From Actinomycetota bacterium (GTDB taxonomy: Bacteria > Actinomycetota > Thermoleophilia > BMS3ABIN01): 64,000 bases of DNA. The translations under genes and the position numbers were made by a program. Each line of letters starts with the position of its first letter. The first letter of the stretch is position 1. Shown in pieces: positions 1-7,933 of this stretch. A model generated the notes under the pieces. It made no database searches. It was not told the DNA's origin and saw only the letters and a program-made list of their open reading frames with translations. The stretch is from positions 124,001-188,000 of the forward strand of contig JACRMB010000003.1 in the NCBI GenBank assembly GCA_016235065.1. The letters are read 5' to 3'.

Positions 1-1
1 C

Positions 2-1384
2 TGCGGGGAGTTGAACGAGCGGCGCAAGGCTATCACCAAGACGATGAGCGTGATGGGAGCGCCGGTCGCCTATACAGCGCTGGTGGCCGCCATCGGCTTC
101 TCTGTCCTGGGGATCGGGGACATCATCCCGGTCAGGGTCTTCGGACTGTTCGTGGCTTTCGGCATCGCGGTCATAACCTTGCTGACATTCACCTTTCTGC
201 CTGCGGTCATGGTCCTCATGGGCGAAAAGACCCTGCATCGCGCGGCCCGCAGGGAGTCACCCGAGGGGAACAGGGTCACGAACCTTCTGGGGATGGTGGG
301 GAGGTTTACTTTGAAGAAGCGGTATGCCGTGCTTCTGATAGGGCTAGTGCTGGTTGGGCTATCCATCTGGGGAATCACGAAGATCCGCGTCAACAACAAC
401 ATGGTCGCCTGGTTCAAGGGAGGCAGCGACATAAGGGTCGCGGACAGGGTCATCAACGATAACCTTGGCGGCTCATCCCTCGCCTATATGGTGGCCGAGG
501 GGAACGGAGCCGGTTCGCTGGATTCGCCGGCCGCCCTTAAATACATCGAAGGGCTTCAGGCGCAGCTGATGACGCTGGCGGTAGTCGGAAATACTTACTC
601 AGTGGCCGATTCGGTGAAGATGGCAAGCATGATGATGGCCGGCAACGACCCTTCAGCCTTTTCCCTTCCCGAATCTCAGGAGCAGGTGTCGCAGATACTG
701 ATGTCGGCGGCGCGGCCTTCTGACCTGGACCAGAACCGTGAAAAGGCCAACATCCAGGTTCAGCTGAAGACCTGGGATGCCTCGGCGATGGATGATGTCC
801 TGGAGAAGACAGACGCCTATATCTCCGACAACCCGCCACCCTCGGGCATTACGTTCAGGCCTGCAGGTATCGCCTATTTCAACAAAGTGTGGAACGACGA
901 GGTCCTGGGGGACATGATCCGCGTCTTCATCATCGGAACTGCGATCATCCTGCTGGTCCTGATCGTCGTCTTCCGCTCTCTCAAGTGGGCATTGGTCAGT
1001 TTCATCCCGCTACTGTTCACGATCCTGCTGATCTTCGGGGCCATAGGCTTCCTGGGCAAGGATTTTGACATGCCGATCGCGGTCCTCTCGACGCTTTCGC
1101 TGGGTCTGGCTGTCGATTTCGCGATTCACTTTGTCAGAAGATACCGCCAGCGGCTCGAGAGCGATCCGGATATCGAGCAGGCCCTGTTATGGACCATCGT
1201 CCGCCCGGGAAAAGGCATCATCCGTAACGCCATCCTCTTCTCGGCGACATTCTCAGTCATGATCTTCGCGGCGCTAACGCCTTATATAACAGTGGGCTTT
1301 TTCATCATGTCGATCGTGATGGTAAGCGCGGTGCTGACACTGGTTTACCTTCCCGCTGTTATCCGGACATTTGGGTTGAGGTGA
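2..1384 (+). CDS. RND/MMPL-superfamily exporter, C-terminal part (5' truncated by window edge)
   Basis: The frame is open to the first base of the window, so only the C-terminal part of the gene is present. Visible are a membrane hairpin (around residues 15-75), another membrane helix near residue 105, a large soluble loop of about 175 residues, and a final bundle of about five helices with the SSD-like stretch 'LSLGLAVDFAIHF'. This alternation of helix bundles and extracytoplasmic loops is that of two-repeat RND exporters of the hydrophobe/lipid type (COG1033-like). The likely role is proton-driven export of a lipid or hydrophobic compound across the cytoplasmic membrane. The substrate cannot be told from the sequence. 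The TGA stop at 1382-1384 is certain and the start lies outside the window. Confidence 0.85.
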   Translation, partial: CGELNERRKAITKTMSVMGAPVAYTALVAAIGFSVLGIGDIIPVRVFGLFVAFGIAVITLLTFTFLPAVMVLMGEKTLHRAARRESPEGNRVTNLLGMVGRFTLKKRYAVLLIGLVLVGLSIWGITKIRVNNNMVAWFKGGSDIRVADRVINDNLGGSSLAYMVAEGNGAGSLDSPAALKYIEGLQAQLMTLAVVGNTYSVADSVKMASMMMAGNDPSAFSLPESQEQVSQILMSAARPSDLDQNREKANIQVQLKTWDASAMDDVLEKTDAYISDNPPPSGITFRPAGIAYFNKVWNDEVLGDMIRVFIIGTAIILLVLIVVFRSLKWALVSFIPLLFTILLIFGAIGFLGKDFDMPIAVLSTLSLGLAVDFAIHFVRRYRQRLESDPDIEQALLWTIVRPGKGIIRNAILFSATFSVMIFAALTPYITVGFFIMSIVMVSAVLTLVYLPAVIRTFGLR

Positions 1385-1441
1385 GCTAAAAGCGTTATCC
1401 TGGCTTATCAGCCGTATATCATTGGACGGCAAAGTGCTCAG

Positions 1442-1469
1442 GAGGGTGAGTCGTGCACGACTCACCCTC
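1442..1469. repeat. 28-bp perfect palindrome
   Basis: GAGGGTGAGTCGTG (1442-1455) is followed directly by its exact reverse complement CACGACTCACCCTC (1456-1469), with no spacer. It lies between the convergent ends of the exporter gene and the small cysteine-rich ORF. No T-run follows on either strand, so it is not a standard intrinsic terminator. It could be a U-tract-less bidirectional terminator, a protein-binding site or a copy of a dispersed palindromic repeat. Confidence 0.8.
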
Positions 1470-1488
1470 TGTCCAGCCTTATCCCACG

Positions 1489-1605
1489 TTATTTCGTCTC
1501 GATCGGGGGCATGCAGCCACAACCGCAGGAGCCTTCTTTCCCGCTTTTATCCTGTGGCTCTTTTTCAACCGACTCTCCCTGGATTCCCTTCTCGTCATTT
1601 GTCAT
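1489..1605 (-). CDS. Small cysteine-rich peptide (38 aa), probable metal binder, downstream of ArsR
   Basis: This short frame starts at ATG 1605 with an ideal Shine-Dalgarno GGAGG (1618-1614) eight bases upstream and ends at TAA 1489. The product starts MTNDEKGIQGE, is charged and polar, and carries the motif SCGCGCMPP near its C-terminus. It lies 76 bp downstream of the ArsR gene on the same strand and may share its transcript. The clustered cysteines and the ArsR neighbour suggest a metal- or metalloid-binding peptide, or a small partner of a metal pump encoded elsewhere. That role is inference and I do not recognise a named family. A competing ATG two codons upstream in another frame stops after four codons. 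Confidence 0.55.
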   Translation of the reverse strand: MTNDEKGIQGESVEKEPQDKSGKEGSCGCGCMPPIETK

Positions 1606-1681
1606 CCATGTCACCTCCCTCCATTAAGTAAATGCACATAAACTAAAATAGAATGGAAAATTTTTTATCCTGCCGACTGCT

Positions 1682-1987
1682 TCAACATTTGTCTCCTTTT
1701 ATTGAGTTTTCATTCTGGCAGCCGCAGGTGCATATCCGGTTCAGTCTTTTCCGGCACTTTTCCAGGACATCGTGATCCAGCGAATAGTAGATCCAGTAGC
1801 CTTTTCTCTCATCTCTGACCAGACCCGCGCTTTTGAGCACCCGCAGGTGTTGTGATACAGCGGACGAGGTCACACCCAGCGCCTCGGCCATGGAATTGAC
1901 GTTCATGTCTTCCTTCTTTAAAAGCTCGATGATCTCGATCCTTTTATCAACGGCCAGTATCTTGAATAATTCTGCTGATTCCTTCAT
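1682..1987 (-). CDS. ArsR/SmtB-family transcriptional repressor
   Basis: This 101-residue winged-helix protein has the ArsR recognition-helix pattern 'VTSSAVSQHLRVLKSAGLV' followed by the beta-hairpin 'DERKGYWIYYSL'. The C-terminus carries a CTCGC cluster (around residues 86-90) that could coordinate a soft metal or metalloid. Members of this family dissociate from DNA on binding metal or arsenite. ATG 1987 is preceded by GGAG five bases upstream. An AT-rich inverted repeat directly upstream is a good candidate for autoregulation, and a Cys-rich micropeptide follows downstream. The inducer is not known from sequence. Confidence 0.85.
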   Translation of the reverse strand: MKESAELFKILAVDKRIEIIELLKKEDMNVNSMAEALGVTSSAVSQHLRVLKSAGLVRDERKGYWIYYSLDHDVLEKCRKRLNRICTCGCQNENSIKGDKC

Positions 1988-2007
1988 TGCGCTCCAATGC
2001 TCCTAAT

Positions 2008-2027
2008 AAGTATGTACTAAAATACTT
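2008..2027. promoter_or_regulatory. Candidate ArsR operator (AAGTAT-N8-ATACTT)
   Basis: A 6-bp inverted repeat, AAGTAT (2008-2013) and ATACTT (2022-2027), sits 20 bp upstream of the ArsR start within an AT-rich patch. It overlaps where the minus-strand promoter would lie. Position and symmetry suit autoregulation by an ArsR dimer, but binding is inferred. Confidence 0.45.
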
Positions 2028-2135
2028 TATAGGATGCTCGTTGTCAAGAATATTCAAATCGCGAGAGACCAGCCTTGCTTCGGGCAGTCCCATCCCTTTT
2101 ATTATCTCCGGGGCAACGAGCATCTAGCCCCCGGA

Positions 2136-2207
2136 TTTTATCCGTCCACGGCTTCTGCTATACTCTTGCATTCCACTGCATAGCACGCCGTGCGGCTTTC
2201 AGCACGG
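2136..2207 (+). promoter_or_regulatory. Probable rpsF-operon promoter and leader hairpin
   Basis: TATACT (2159-2164) is a near-consensus -10 box, with a weak TTTTAT 17 bp upstream (2136-2141). The predicted leader contains a stem CCGTGC (2188-2193)/GCACGG (2202-2207) with an 8-nt loop. Many bacteria autoregulate this operon through an S6:S18-binding leader RNA, and this hairpin is a candidate for one. I could not match the published consensus, so the riboregulatory role is speculative. Confidence 0.35.
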
Positions 2208-2247
2208 TGATGCGCCGAATACTCCCACTCCTGCTCCATGCATAGAC

Positions 2248-2586
2248 ATGGGGCCGCCTAGACCGAAGGAGGTGATTACCACGAGCAATTACGAAATAAT
2301 GCTTCTGCTCAACCCTGAAGCAGAGCCAGCGCGCCAGACGGAGATCCTGGACCGCATCAAGAAGACGGCCACTGACGGCCAGGGTTCAGTTGATAACGTC
2401 GAGGAATGGGGCAAGAAACGCCTCGCCTACGAGATCAACCACATCCGCGACGCCTTCTATTATGTCATCACTCTCACCATTTCAGCGGCTGCGCTTGACG
2501 AGATCTCGCGTATCCTGAGGATAACCGACGAGGTGATCCGGTTCATGCCGGTGGCCCTCAAGGAAAAAGTTGCCAGTGAGAGTTAA
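2248..2586 (+). CDS. rpsF: 30S ribosomal protein S6 (start codon uncertain)
   Basis: The product contains the S6 hallmark NYEIMLLLNPE and the central 'WGKKRLAYEI' segment, and it heads the classical rpsF-ssb-rpsR order. S6 binds the 16S rRNA platform together with S18. Coordinates use the first in-frame ATG (2248), giving 112 residues, but that ATG has no good ribosome-binding site. A perfect anti-SD complement, AAGGAGGTGAT (2266-2276), lies inside the frame. It is followed by ACG at 2281 in frame, eight bases after GGAGG, exactly where an S6 N-terminus (S-N-Y-E-I) is expected. GTG 2272 overlaps the SD. The true start may therefore be the non-canonical ACG at 2281. Confidence 0.93.
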   Translation: MGPPRPKEVITTSNYEIMLLLNPEAEPARQTEILDRIKKTATDGQGSVDNVEEWGKKRLAYEINHIRDAFYYVITLTISAAALDEISRILRITDEVIRFMPVALKEKVASES

Positions 2587-2598
2587 AGGAGGCCCAAA

Positions 2599-3063
2599 AT
2601 GGCCAGTATCAACCGAGTAGTCCTGGTAGGAAACCTGACCCGCGACCCTGAGCTGCGGACGACGCCAAACGGCAAATCCGTCTGCACCCTAGGGCTGGCG
2701 GTGAACGAGAAATACAAGAACGACGCCGGCGAGTGGGTCGAGAAGCCCAACTACTTCGACATCGTGGTCTGGGGCGCCCAGGGCGAGAGCTGCGCCCAGT
2801 ATCTGAGCAAGGGCCGCCAGATCGCTGTCGACGGCCGCCTCAGCTTCCGCAGCTGGGAGGCCCAGGACGGCTCCAAGCGCTCCAAGGTCGAGGTCATAGC
2901 CAACACGGTGCAGTTCCTGGGTTCGCGCCAGGATGCGGGTGCTTCCAGCGGTTCATCGGCTGGCGCGCCGGTCGCGGTCGGGGCGCCTTCGGGCCTTTCG
3001 CCCGACACCTCAGACTTCGATGCTCCAGCGGGATCGTCCAGTGACGACGACATCCCGTTTTAA
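2599..3063 (+). CDS. ssb: Single-stranded DNA-binding protein
   Basis: This is a 154-residue SSB with an N-terminal OB fold (MASINRVVLVGNLTRDPELR; 'YFDIVVWG') over about the first 110 residues. A Gly/Ser/Ala-rich linker follows, then the acidic tip DDDIPF that recruits replication and repair partners. It coats single-stranded DNA at the fork. A strong site (AAAGGAGG) precedes ATG 2599, 12 bp after rpsF. Placement between rpsF and rpsR is the conserved arrangement and implies co-transcription. Confidence 0.97.
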   Translation: MASINRVVLVGNLTRDPELRTTPNGKSVCTLGLAVNEKYKNDAGEWVEKPNYFDIVVWGAQGESCAQYLSKGRQIAVDGRLSFRSWEAQDGSKRSKVEVIANTVQFLGSRQDAGASSGSSAGAPVAVGAPSGLSPDTSDFDAPAGSSSDDDIPF

Positions 3064-3098
3064 CCAGTTAACATAAGAAAAAGGAAACGGAAGGACAT

Positions 3099-3380
3099 AT
3101 GCCTCCATCATCATCAAGAGGACCGCGCAAGGCAGGTAGCAAGAGGCCGTCATGGCGCGCCGGCGGCGGTTCGCAGCGGCGCAAATACTGCTACTTCTGC
3201 AAGGAAAAAGTCGACGAGATCGACTACAAGAACTACAACCAGTTGCGGCGCTACGTCTCCGACCGGGGCAAGATCCGCGCCCGCCGGGTCACCGGCACCT
3301 GCAGGCGCCATCAGCGCCAGCTGGCAATCGCGATCAAGCGTTCGCGCGAGATGGCGCTACTGCCGTACCTGGTCAGATAA
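3099..3380 (+). CDS. rpsR: 30S ribosomal protein S18
   Basis: This 93-residue basic protein has the S18 core '[19 protein letters not shown]' and ends with 'ALLPYLVR'. It keeps a CxxC pair (KYCYFC, residues 27-30) and a later CRRH, the pattern of a zinc-binding (C+) S18 form. The N-terminal extension of about 25 residues is rich in Pro, Ser, Gly and Arg. It forms the S6:S18 heterodimer of the 30S platform. GGAAGGA lies just upstream of ATG 3099. Confidence 0.96.
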   Translation: MPPSSSRGPRKAGSKRPSWRAGGGSQRRKYCYFCKEKVDEIDYKNYNQLRRYVSDRGKIRARRVTGTCRRHQRQLAIAIKRSREMALLPYLVR

Positions 3381-3415
3381 ACGCGGACACACAACCCGAG
3401 GGACCCGGTGTCGAC

Positions 3416-4405
3416 ATGACCACTGACTCCAGATCTGCCCTGCATGACGCGGGCAAGGCCGTCGCGCTTTCGGTCGCCCTGGGAGTAGTGATCGCCTTTG
3501 TGCCGCTGTTCTCGATCGTGGCCATCCCGGCGATGCCCATCCCGGCAGCGTTCATAACCTCGCGCTATGGTTTTGGCGCCGGGTTTATGGTGAGCCTGCT
3601 GACCGGCGCGGCCTGTATGGCTCTGACCGCGCCGCTGGTCGGCATCGCTGCCGGGTTGCTGATATTCCTGCTGACTGCATTCGCCGGCCTGGGTGGCGGC
3701 CTGGCGCTCAGGAAAGGCGTCACCCAGTACCGGCTGTTCATTTCCACCGCGGCAGTGTTTTTTGCAGCCCTGCTGGTGTGGCTGGCAGCCCTGTTGCTGC
3801 TGAGCGGCCAGGGGCCGGTGAGCGCAGTCGAGTCATTGATGGATGCTACCGCGGAACCAAGCCGCCAGATCTATCAGGCAATGGGGATGAACGAACAGGA
3901 CGTGGACGAGGCTATCTCGCAGGCGCGTGAGTTTGCGCTGCTCCTGCCTTATCTGGCTCCGGCAGTGCTGCTGGTGGTCTCCATCGTGTTCTCGGGGGCC
4001 AACCTGGCCATAGGGCGCCGGGTGTTCGAGCAGCTGCGCCAGCCATTTCCGCGCGATTTTGTATTTCGGGATTTCAGGGCGCACTGGGTGTTCGCTTACG
4101 CGATCATCATCGGGCTGATATGTGAACTTGTGGCTCCGTATTCGCCGGAGCAGTACAGGTCGGCCATGGAGCTTGTCGGCGCGAACCTGTTCATCATTTC
4201 CGAAGTGCTGTTTTTTATCCAGGGGATGGCCATAGCTAATTTCTTCCTCTGGATCTACAAGGTTGCCAGGGCGAAGCGGCTGGCGGTCTATTTTTGTCTT
4301 GTCCTGCTGCAGCTGACCTTGTCGCTGACTAGCTGGATGGGACTGTTTGATACCTGGCTGGACTATCGCCGCCGTTTTATCAGGAAGAATCTTTCTGGTC
4401 AATAA
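3416..4405 (+). CDS. DUF2232 (YybS-like) integral membrane protein
   Basis: A hydrophobic protein of 329 residues with about eight predicted membrane helices. It is set between rpsR and rplI, the position yybS occupies in many Gram-positive genomes. ATG 3416 was chosen because the longer frame upstream overlaps rpsR; GAGGGA (3399-3404) can serve as its ribosome-binding site. Family members (PF09991) are multi-spanning proteins of unknown function, some reminiscent of ECF-type substrate-binding components. Function here is unknown. Family assignment rests on context and hydrophobic pattern. Confidence 0.75.
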   Translation: MTTDSRSALHDAGKAVALSVALGVVIAFVPLFSIVAIPAMPIPAAFITSRYGFGAGFMVSLLTGAACMALTAPLVGIAAGLLIFLLTAFAGLGGGLALRKGVTQYRLFISTAAVFFAALLVWLAALLLLSGQGPVSAVESLMDATAEPSRQIYQAMGMNEQDVDEAISQAREFALLLPYLAPAVLLVVSIVFSGANLAIGRRVFEQLRQPFPRDFVFRDFRAHWVFAYAIIIGLICELVAPYSPEQYRSAMELVGANLFIISEVLFFIQGMAIANFFLWIYKVARAKRLAVYFCLVLLQLTLSLTSWMGLFDTWLDYRRRFIRKNLSGQ

Positions 4406-4436
4406 GGTCCGGCGGTGGGCGCAAATTGCGCAATAA

Positions 4437-4469
4437 AATAATCGCTGTAAATAGCGGGATTATTCTTTT
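4437..4469 (+). terminator. Weak stem-loop between the DUF2232 gene and rplI
   Basis: AATAATCGCT and AGCG-GG-ATTATT can form a 10-bp stem with a two-base bulge, followed by CTTTT. It lies 21 bp before rplI and could cause partial termination within the operon. Low-GC stem; low confidence. Confidence 0.25.
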
Positions 4470-4489
4470 AAGAGAGGAGACGGAAAAAA

Positions 4490-4945
4490 ATGGACGTGAT
4501 ATTGTTGCAGGACGTCGAGACACTCGGCGGCAAGGGCGCGGTTGTTGCCGTTTCAGACGGCTACGCCCGCAATTTCCTGTTGCCGCGCAAGCTGGCGGAA
4601 CAGGCCTCTGCAGGCCGCATCGAGGAAGTCAGGCGGCGCCAGGAGGAAGAGGAAACCAAGAAGGTCCGCGATATCGAGCGCGCCGGCGATACTGCTGAGA
4701 TGCTGAGCAAGACCGTTCTGACCGTTACGGCCCAGGCCGGCGAGGACGGCAAGCTGTTCGGCTCCGTGACCGCGGCTGATATCTCCAAGGAGATCTTCCG
4801 CGCCCGGAACGTCAAGATCGACAAGAAGAAGATCAACCTGGAAGAACCGATCAAGGAGACCGGCGACTACATGGTCGAGATCGAGGTCAACACCGGAGTC
4901 AAAGCGACCACAAAGGTGATCGTGACCGCGGCTGGCCAGGAGTAG
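4490..4945 (+). CDS. rplI: 50S ribosomal protein L9
   Basis: This 151-residue protein has the L9 N-terminal domain (MDVILLQDVETLGGKGAVV; 'GYARNFLLPRKLA'), a long connecting helix and the C-terminal domain with 'KLFGSVTAADI'. L9 binds domain V of 23S rRNA and helps maintain reading-frame fidelity. GAGAGGAG precedes the ATG. It follows the DUF2232 gene and precedes dnaB, the standard cluster order. Confidence 0.97.
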   Translation: MDVILLQDVETLGGKGAVVAVSDGYARNFLLPRKLAEQASAGRIEEVRRRQEEEETKKVRDIERAGDTAEMLSKTVLTVTAQAGEDGKLFGSVTAADISKEIFRARNVKIDKKKINLEEPIKETGDYMVEIEVNTGVKATTKVIVTAAGQE

Positions 4946-5006
4946 GATCGGGACAGGTTCCGGATTCATGCTGAAGCCGGCATAAAACAAGAATAAGGAT
5001 CTGACT

Positions 5007-6338
5007 ATGGCGCGAGAACTGAAACAGACTCCGTCGCTGCCGCCCCAGAACCTGGAGGCGGAAGTGTCGGTGCTCGGCGCCATGATGATATCTCCCAATG
5101 CCATCACCGCGGTGGCGGACAAGCTGCGGGAGAACGATTTCTACCGTGACTCGCACCGCGAGATCTACCGGTCGATCACGGATCTGTTCGCCAACGGCGA
5201 CCCGGTGGATCCGATCACTGTAACCGAGAGCCTCGTTGCCCGGGGTGTGCTGGACAGGGTAGGCGGCAAGGCGTATATCCATACCCTTGTCTCCACTGTA
5301 CCGGCTGCGGCCAACGCTGCCCATTACGCCGCCATTGTCCGCGAGAACTCGGTGTTGAGGTCGCTGATCCAGGTCGGTAACCGCATCGCCGAGATGGGCT
5401 ACGAGCGTCCCGGAGACGTCCAGGAGATCCTCGACCAGAGCGAGAAGCTGGTCTTTGAGATCTCCCAGCACCAGATCCGGGGCAATGTGCGGCCGCTGAA
5501 GGAACTGCTTTCTGAGCAGTTCGAGAAGATCGAGAAGCTGCACGAGAAGGGCACGAGGATCACCGGTGTGCCCACGGGATTTGCCGACCTCGACAAGATG
5601 ACTTCCGGGCTGCAGCCTTCAAACCTGGTGATCCTGGCGGCGCGGCCGGCCATGGGCAAGACCTCACTGGCCCTCGATATCGCCCAGAACATCGCCCTCA
5701 AGGAAGACATCCGCGTAGTCATCTTCAGCCTGGAGATGAGCGACACCGAACTGGCCCAGCGCATGATGTGCGCCCAGGGGCGGGTAGACAGCCATCGCCT
5801 GCGCACCGGCAGCGTCGGCCCAGACGACTGGTCGAAGCTGACCGAAGCCTGCGCCCGGCTGGAAAAAGCTCCGATAACCATCGTCGATACACCGGGCACC
5901 AACATGCTCGAGATCAGGGCGCTGACCCGGCGCCTTGCCAGCGAACAGGCCGTTGGGCTGGTGGTAATCGACTACCTGCAGCTGATGATGTCCGACGGCC
6001 GCTATGAGAACCGCCAGCAGGAGATCGCCAAGATATCCCGTTCGCTCAAGATCATGGCCCGCGAGCTCAAGGTTCCCGTGCTCGCGCTATCGCAGCTTTC
6101 CAGGGCGCCCGACAAGCGGGAGATACCGCGCCCGCAATTGACCGATCTCAGGGAATCCGGCGCCATCGAGCAGGACGCCGATATGGTGCTCTTCATCTAC
6201 CGGCCGAAGAACGAGTCCGGCCATATGGAGAACACAGCCGAGCTGATAGTCGCCAAACACCGTAACGGGCCAACCGGGACAGTCGACCTTGTGTTCCAGG
6301 ATAAATACACATCTTTCAGCAGCGCGGCCAGGGTCTGA
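5007..6338 (+). CDS. dnaB: Replicative DNA helicase DnaB
   Basis: This 443-residue RecA-type helicase unwinds DNA at the fork. The N-terminal all-helical domain (PPQNLEAEVSVLGAMM) occupies about residues 12-150. The C-terminal ATPase domain has the Walker A loop ARPAMGKTS near residues 212-220, the switch 'FSLEMS', Walker B 'VVIDYLQLM' and the arginine-rich 'AKHRNGPTG' near the end. No intein interrupts the P-loop. The start ATG has AAGGA upstream. It closes the ribosomal/replication cluster, and its 3' end is part of a short duplication. Confidence 0.97.
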   Translation: MARELKQTPSLPPQNLEAEVSVLGAMMISPNAITAVADKLRENDFYRDSHREIYRSITDLFANGDPVDPITVTESLVARGVLDRVGGKAYIHTLVSTVPAAANAAHYAAIVRENSVLRSLIQVGNRIAEMGYERPGDVQEILDQSEKLVFEISQHQIRGNVRPLKELLSEQFEKIEKLHEKGTRITGVPTGFADLDKMTSGLQPSNLVILAARPAMGKTSLALDIAQNIALKEDIRVVIFSLEMSDTELAQRMMCAQGRVDSHRLRTGSVGPDDWSKLTEACARLEKAPITIVDTPGTNMLEIRALTRRLASEQAVGLVVIDYLQLMMSDGRYENRQQEIAKISRSLKIMARELKVPVLALSQLSRAPDKREIPRPQLTDLRESGAIEQDADMVLFIYRPKNESGHMENTAELIVAKHRNGPTGTVDLVFQDKYTSFSSAARV

Positions 6339-6375
6339 GTTCGCAGCCAAGGCGGCGCGGCCAGGGTCTGGGTTC
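6322..6375 (+). repeat. 21-bp direct repeat, period 33 bp, across the dnaB stop
   Basis: The segment starting GCGCGGCCAGGGTCTG at 6322-6342 recurs at 6355-6375 with one mismatch. The first copy encodes the last DnaB residues and its TGA; the second lies in the short gap before pabB. It looks like a recent local duplication. Confidence 0.8.
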
Positions 6376-6390
6376 TCGGCTTCGGCAGCT

Positions 6391-7923
6391 ATGGCTGAGT
6401 CTGAGCTCCTGACTCCAGCCCGCTCGATCTCTCACCGGCAACTGGCGGTGGAGCTGGTGAATCCTGTCGGCCTCATCCGTAGGCTTGGCCTGCCTGGCAG
6501 CGGCCCCTACGTGTTTCTCGACAGCGCCGGCGGCAACCCCGAGCTGTGCCGTTATTCCATCCTTGCCTGGAGCCCTCGCCTTTCAGTGACCATCCGCCAG
6601 GGAATCGCCACTCTATCGGGGCCGGATGAGTCACCTTCTGAAGCGTCTTCGCTGGCTGCCAGCACGGTATTGCCGGCTCCGGATCCTTTCAATTTTTTAA
6701 GAGAGTTGCAGGCGGCTATGGCTCCCGACGATCTGCTGCTTCCCGATGGAGCCAGCGGGCTTCCCCTGACCGGGGGATTATTCGGACTGGTAAGTTACGA
6801 TGCCGGCCGCTATATCGAGTCGCTGCCTCATCAGGCCGTTGACGACCTGGCTATCCCCGACTTCGACGTCATCTTCCCCCGCCGCCTGATCTGTTATGAC
6901 CATCAGGGCGGCATGGCGAATCTGCTCTTCGAGGACGCCGCGCCTGGCGAGCTCGAGGAGGTCGAGACTGCCCTGCGCCGTCAGGCACTGGCGGGCGCCG
7001 CGCCCCGGCCTGAAAGCATCGGCCAGGATGGTTTCAGCCTCAGCTCCGCAACCCGCTCGAACCTGACCAGCGAGGATTTTCAGAACATGGTCCGCCGGGC
7101 CAAGGAATATATCCTCGATGGCGACATCTTCCAGTCCAACCTTTCCCAGCGTCTGGAACTCGACTACGACGGAGACAGCCTCGAGCTTTATGACGCCCTG
7201 CGGGCGGTGAATCCGTCGCCCTTCGCCGGTTATCTCGAATTTAACGGTTATCAGATCATCTCTTCATCACCGGAGCGGCTGGTGCAGTTGCAGGGGCGCC
7301 GGGCTCAGACCCGTCCCATTGCCGGCACCCGTCGCCGCGGTCTCGATTATGGCGAGGACGACAGCCTGACCCAGGAGCTCAACCTCGATCCCAAGGAACG
7401 CGCCGAGCACATCATGCTGGTCGACCTGGAGCGCAACGACATGGGTCGCGTCTGTGATTACGGCAGCGTCAGGGTCAACGAGCTCATGGTCAACGAAGCT
7501 TATTCCCATGTCATCCATATCGTTTCCAACGTCCTGGGAGAGCTGCATGAGAGGAAGGACGCCTACGATCTGCTCAAGGCCATGTTCCCCGGAGGCACGA
7601 TAACCGGCTGCCCCAAGGTACGCTGCATGGAGATCATCGACGAGCTGGAGCCAGTGCGCCGGGGGCCCTATACCGGCAGCTTCGGATACATCGGCTACAA
7701 CGGCGATATGGACATGAACATCATCATCCGCACCCTTGTCCGCTGCGGCGACCGGGTCTATATGCAGGCCGGCGCTGGCATCGTCGCCGACTCAGACCCC
7801 GAACGCGAATACCAGGAGTCGCTGCGCAAGGCCGAGGCGATGGTGAGGGCGGTGGAGCTGGCGAAGCATGGGTCGGCTGCGTCCCCGGCAAAGCCGTCTG
7901 CTTTTCTGGCCGCGGAAGCTTAG
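6391..7923 (+). CDS. pabB: Aminodeoxychorismate/anthranilate synthase component I (probable PabB)
   Basis: A 510-residue chorismate-binding enzyme that forms 4-amino-4-deoxychorismate from chorismate with ammonia from a PabA-type amidotransferase. The family signature is 'DGDIFQSNLSQRLELDY', followed by 'SSPERLV', PIAGT, 'VDLERNDMGRV' and 'FPGGTITGCPK'. The 'GGTITG.PK' form and an adjacent pabC-like gene favour PabB over TrpE. However, the PIxGT motif has Ala, as in TrpE, and not the Lys of E. coli PabB. ATG 6391 was chosen because the longer frame overlaps dnaB. No pabA is nearby in the window. Confidence 0.85.
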   Translation: MAESELLTPARSISHRQLAVELVNPVGLIRRLGLPGSGPYVFLDSAGGNPELCRYSILAWSPRLSVTIRQGIATLSGPDESPSEASSLAASTVLPAPDPFNFLRELQAAMAPDDLLLPDGASGLPLTGGLFGLVSYDAGRYIESLPHQAVDDLAIPDFDVIFPRRLICYDHQGGMANLLFEDAAPGELEEVETALRRQALAGAAPRPESIGQDGFSLSSATRSNLTSEDFQNMVRRAKEYILDGDIFQSNLSQRLELDYDGDSLELYDALRAVNPSPFAGYLEFNGYQIISSSPERLVQLQGRRAQTRPIAGTRRRGLDYGEDDSLTQELNLDPKERAEHIMLVDLERNDMGRVCDYGSVRVNELMVNEAYSHVIHIVSNVLGELHERKDAYDLLKAMFPGGTITGCPKVRCMEIIDELEPVRRGPYTGSFGYIGYNGDMDMNIIIRTLVRCGDRVYMQAGAGIVADSDPEREYQESLRKAEAMVRAVELAKHGSAASPAKPSAFLAAEA

Positions 7924-7933
7924 GGGAAGACGG

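Noticed and set aside
3152-3415. N-terminal extension of the DUF2232 frame across rpsR
   Set aside because: The frame is an overlap with the certain rpsR gene; ATG 3416 has its own ribosome-binding site.
4553-5543. Long minus-strand frames opposite rplI and dnaB
   Set aside because: They are shadows of certain genes caused by GC-rich third positions; no ribosome-binding sites or domains.
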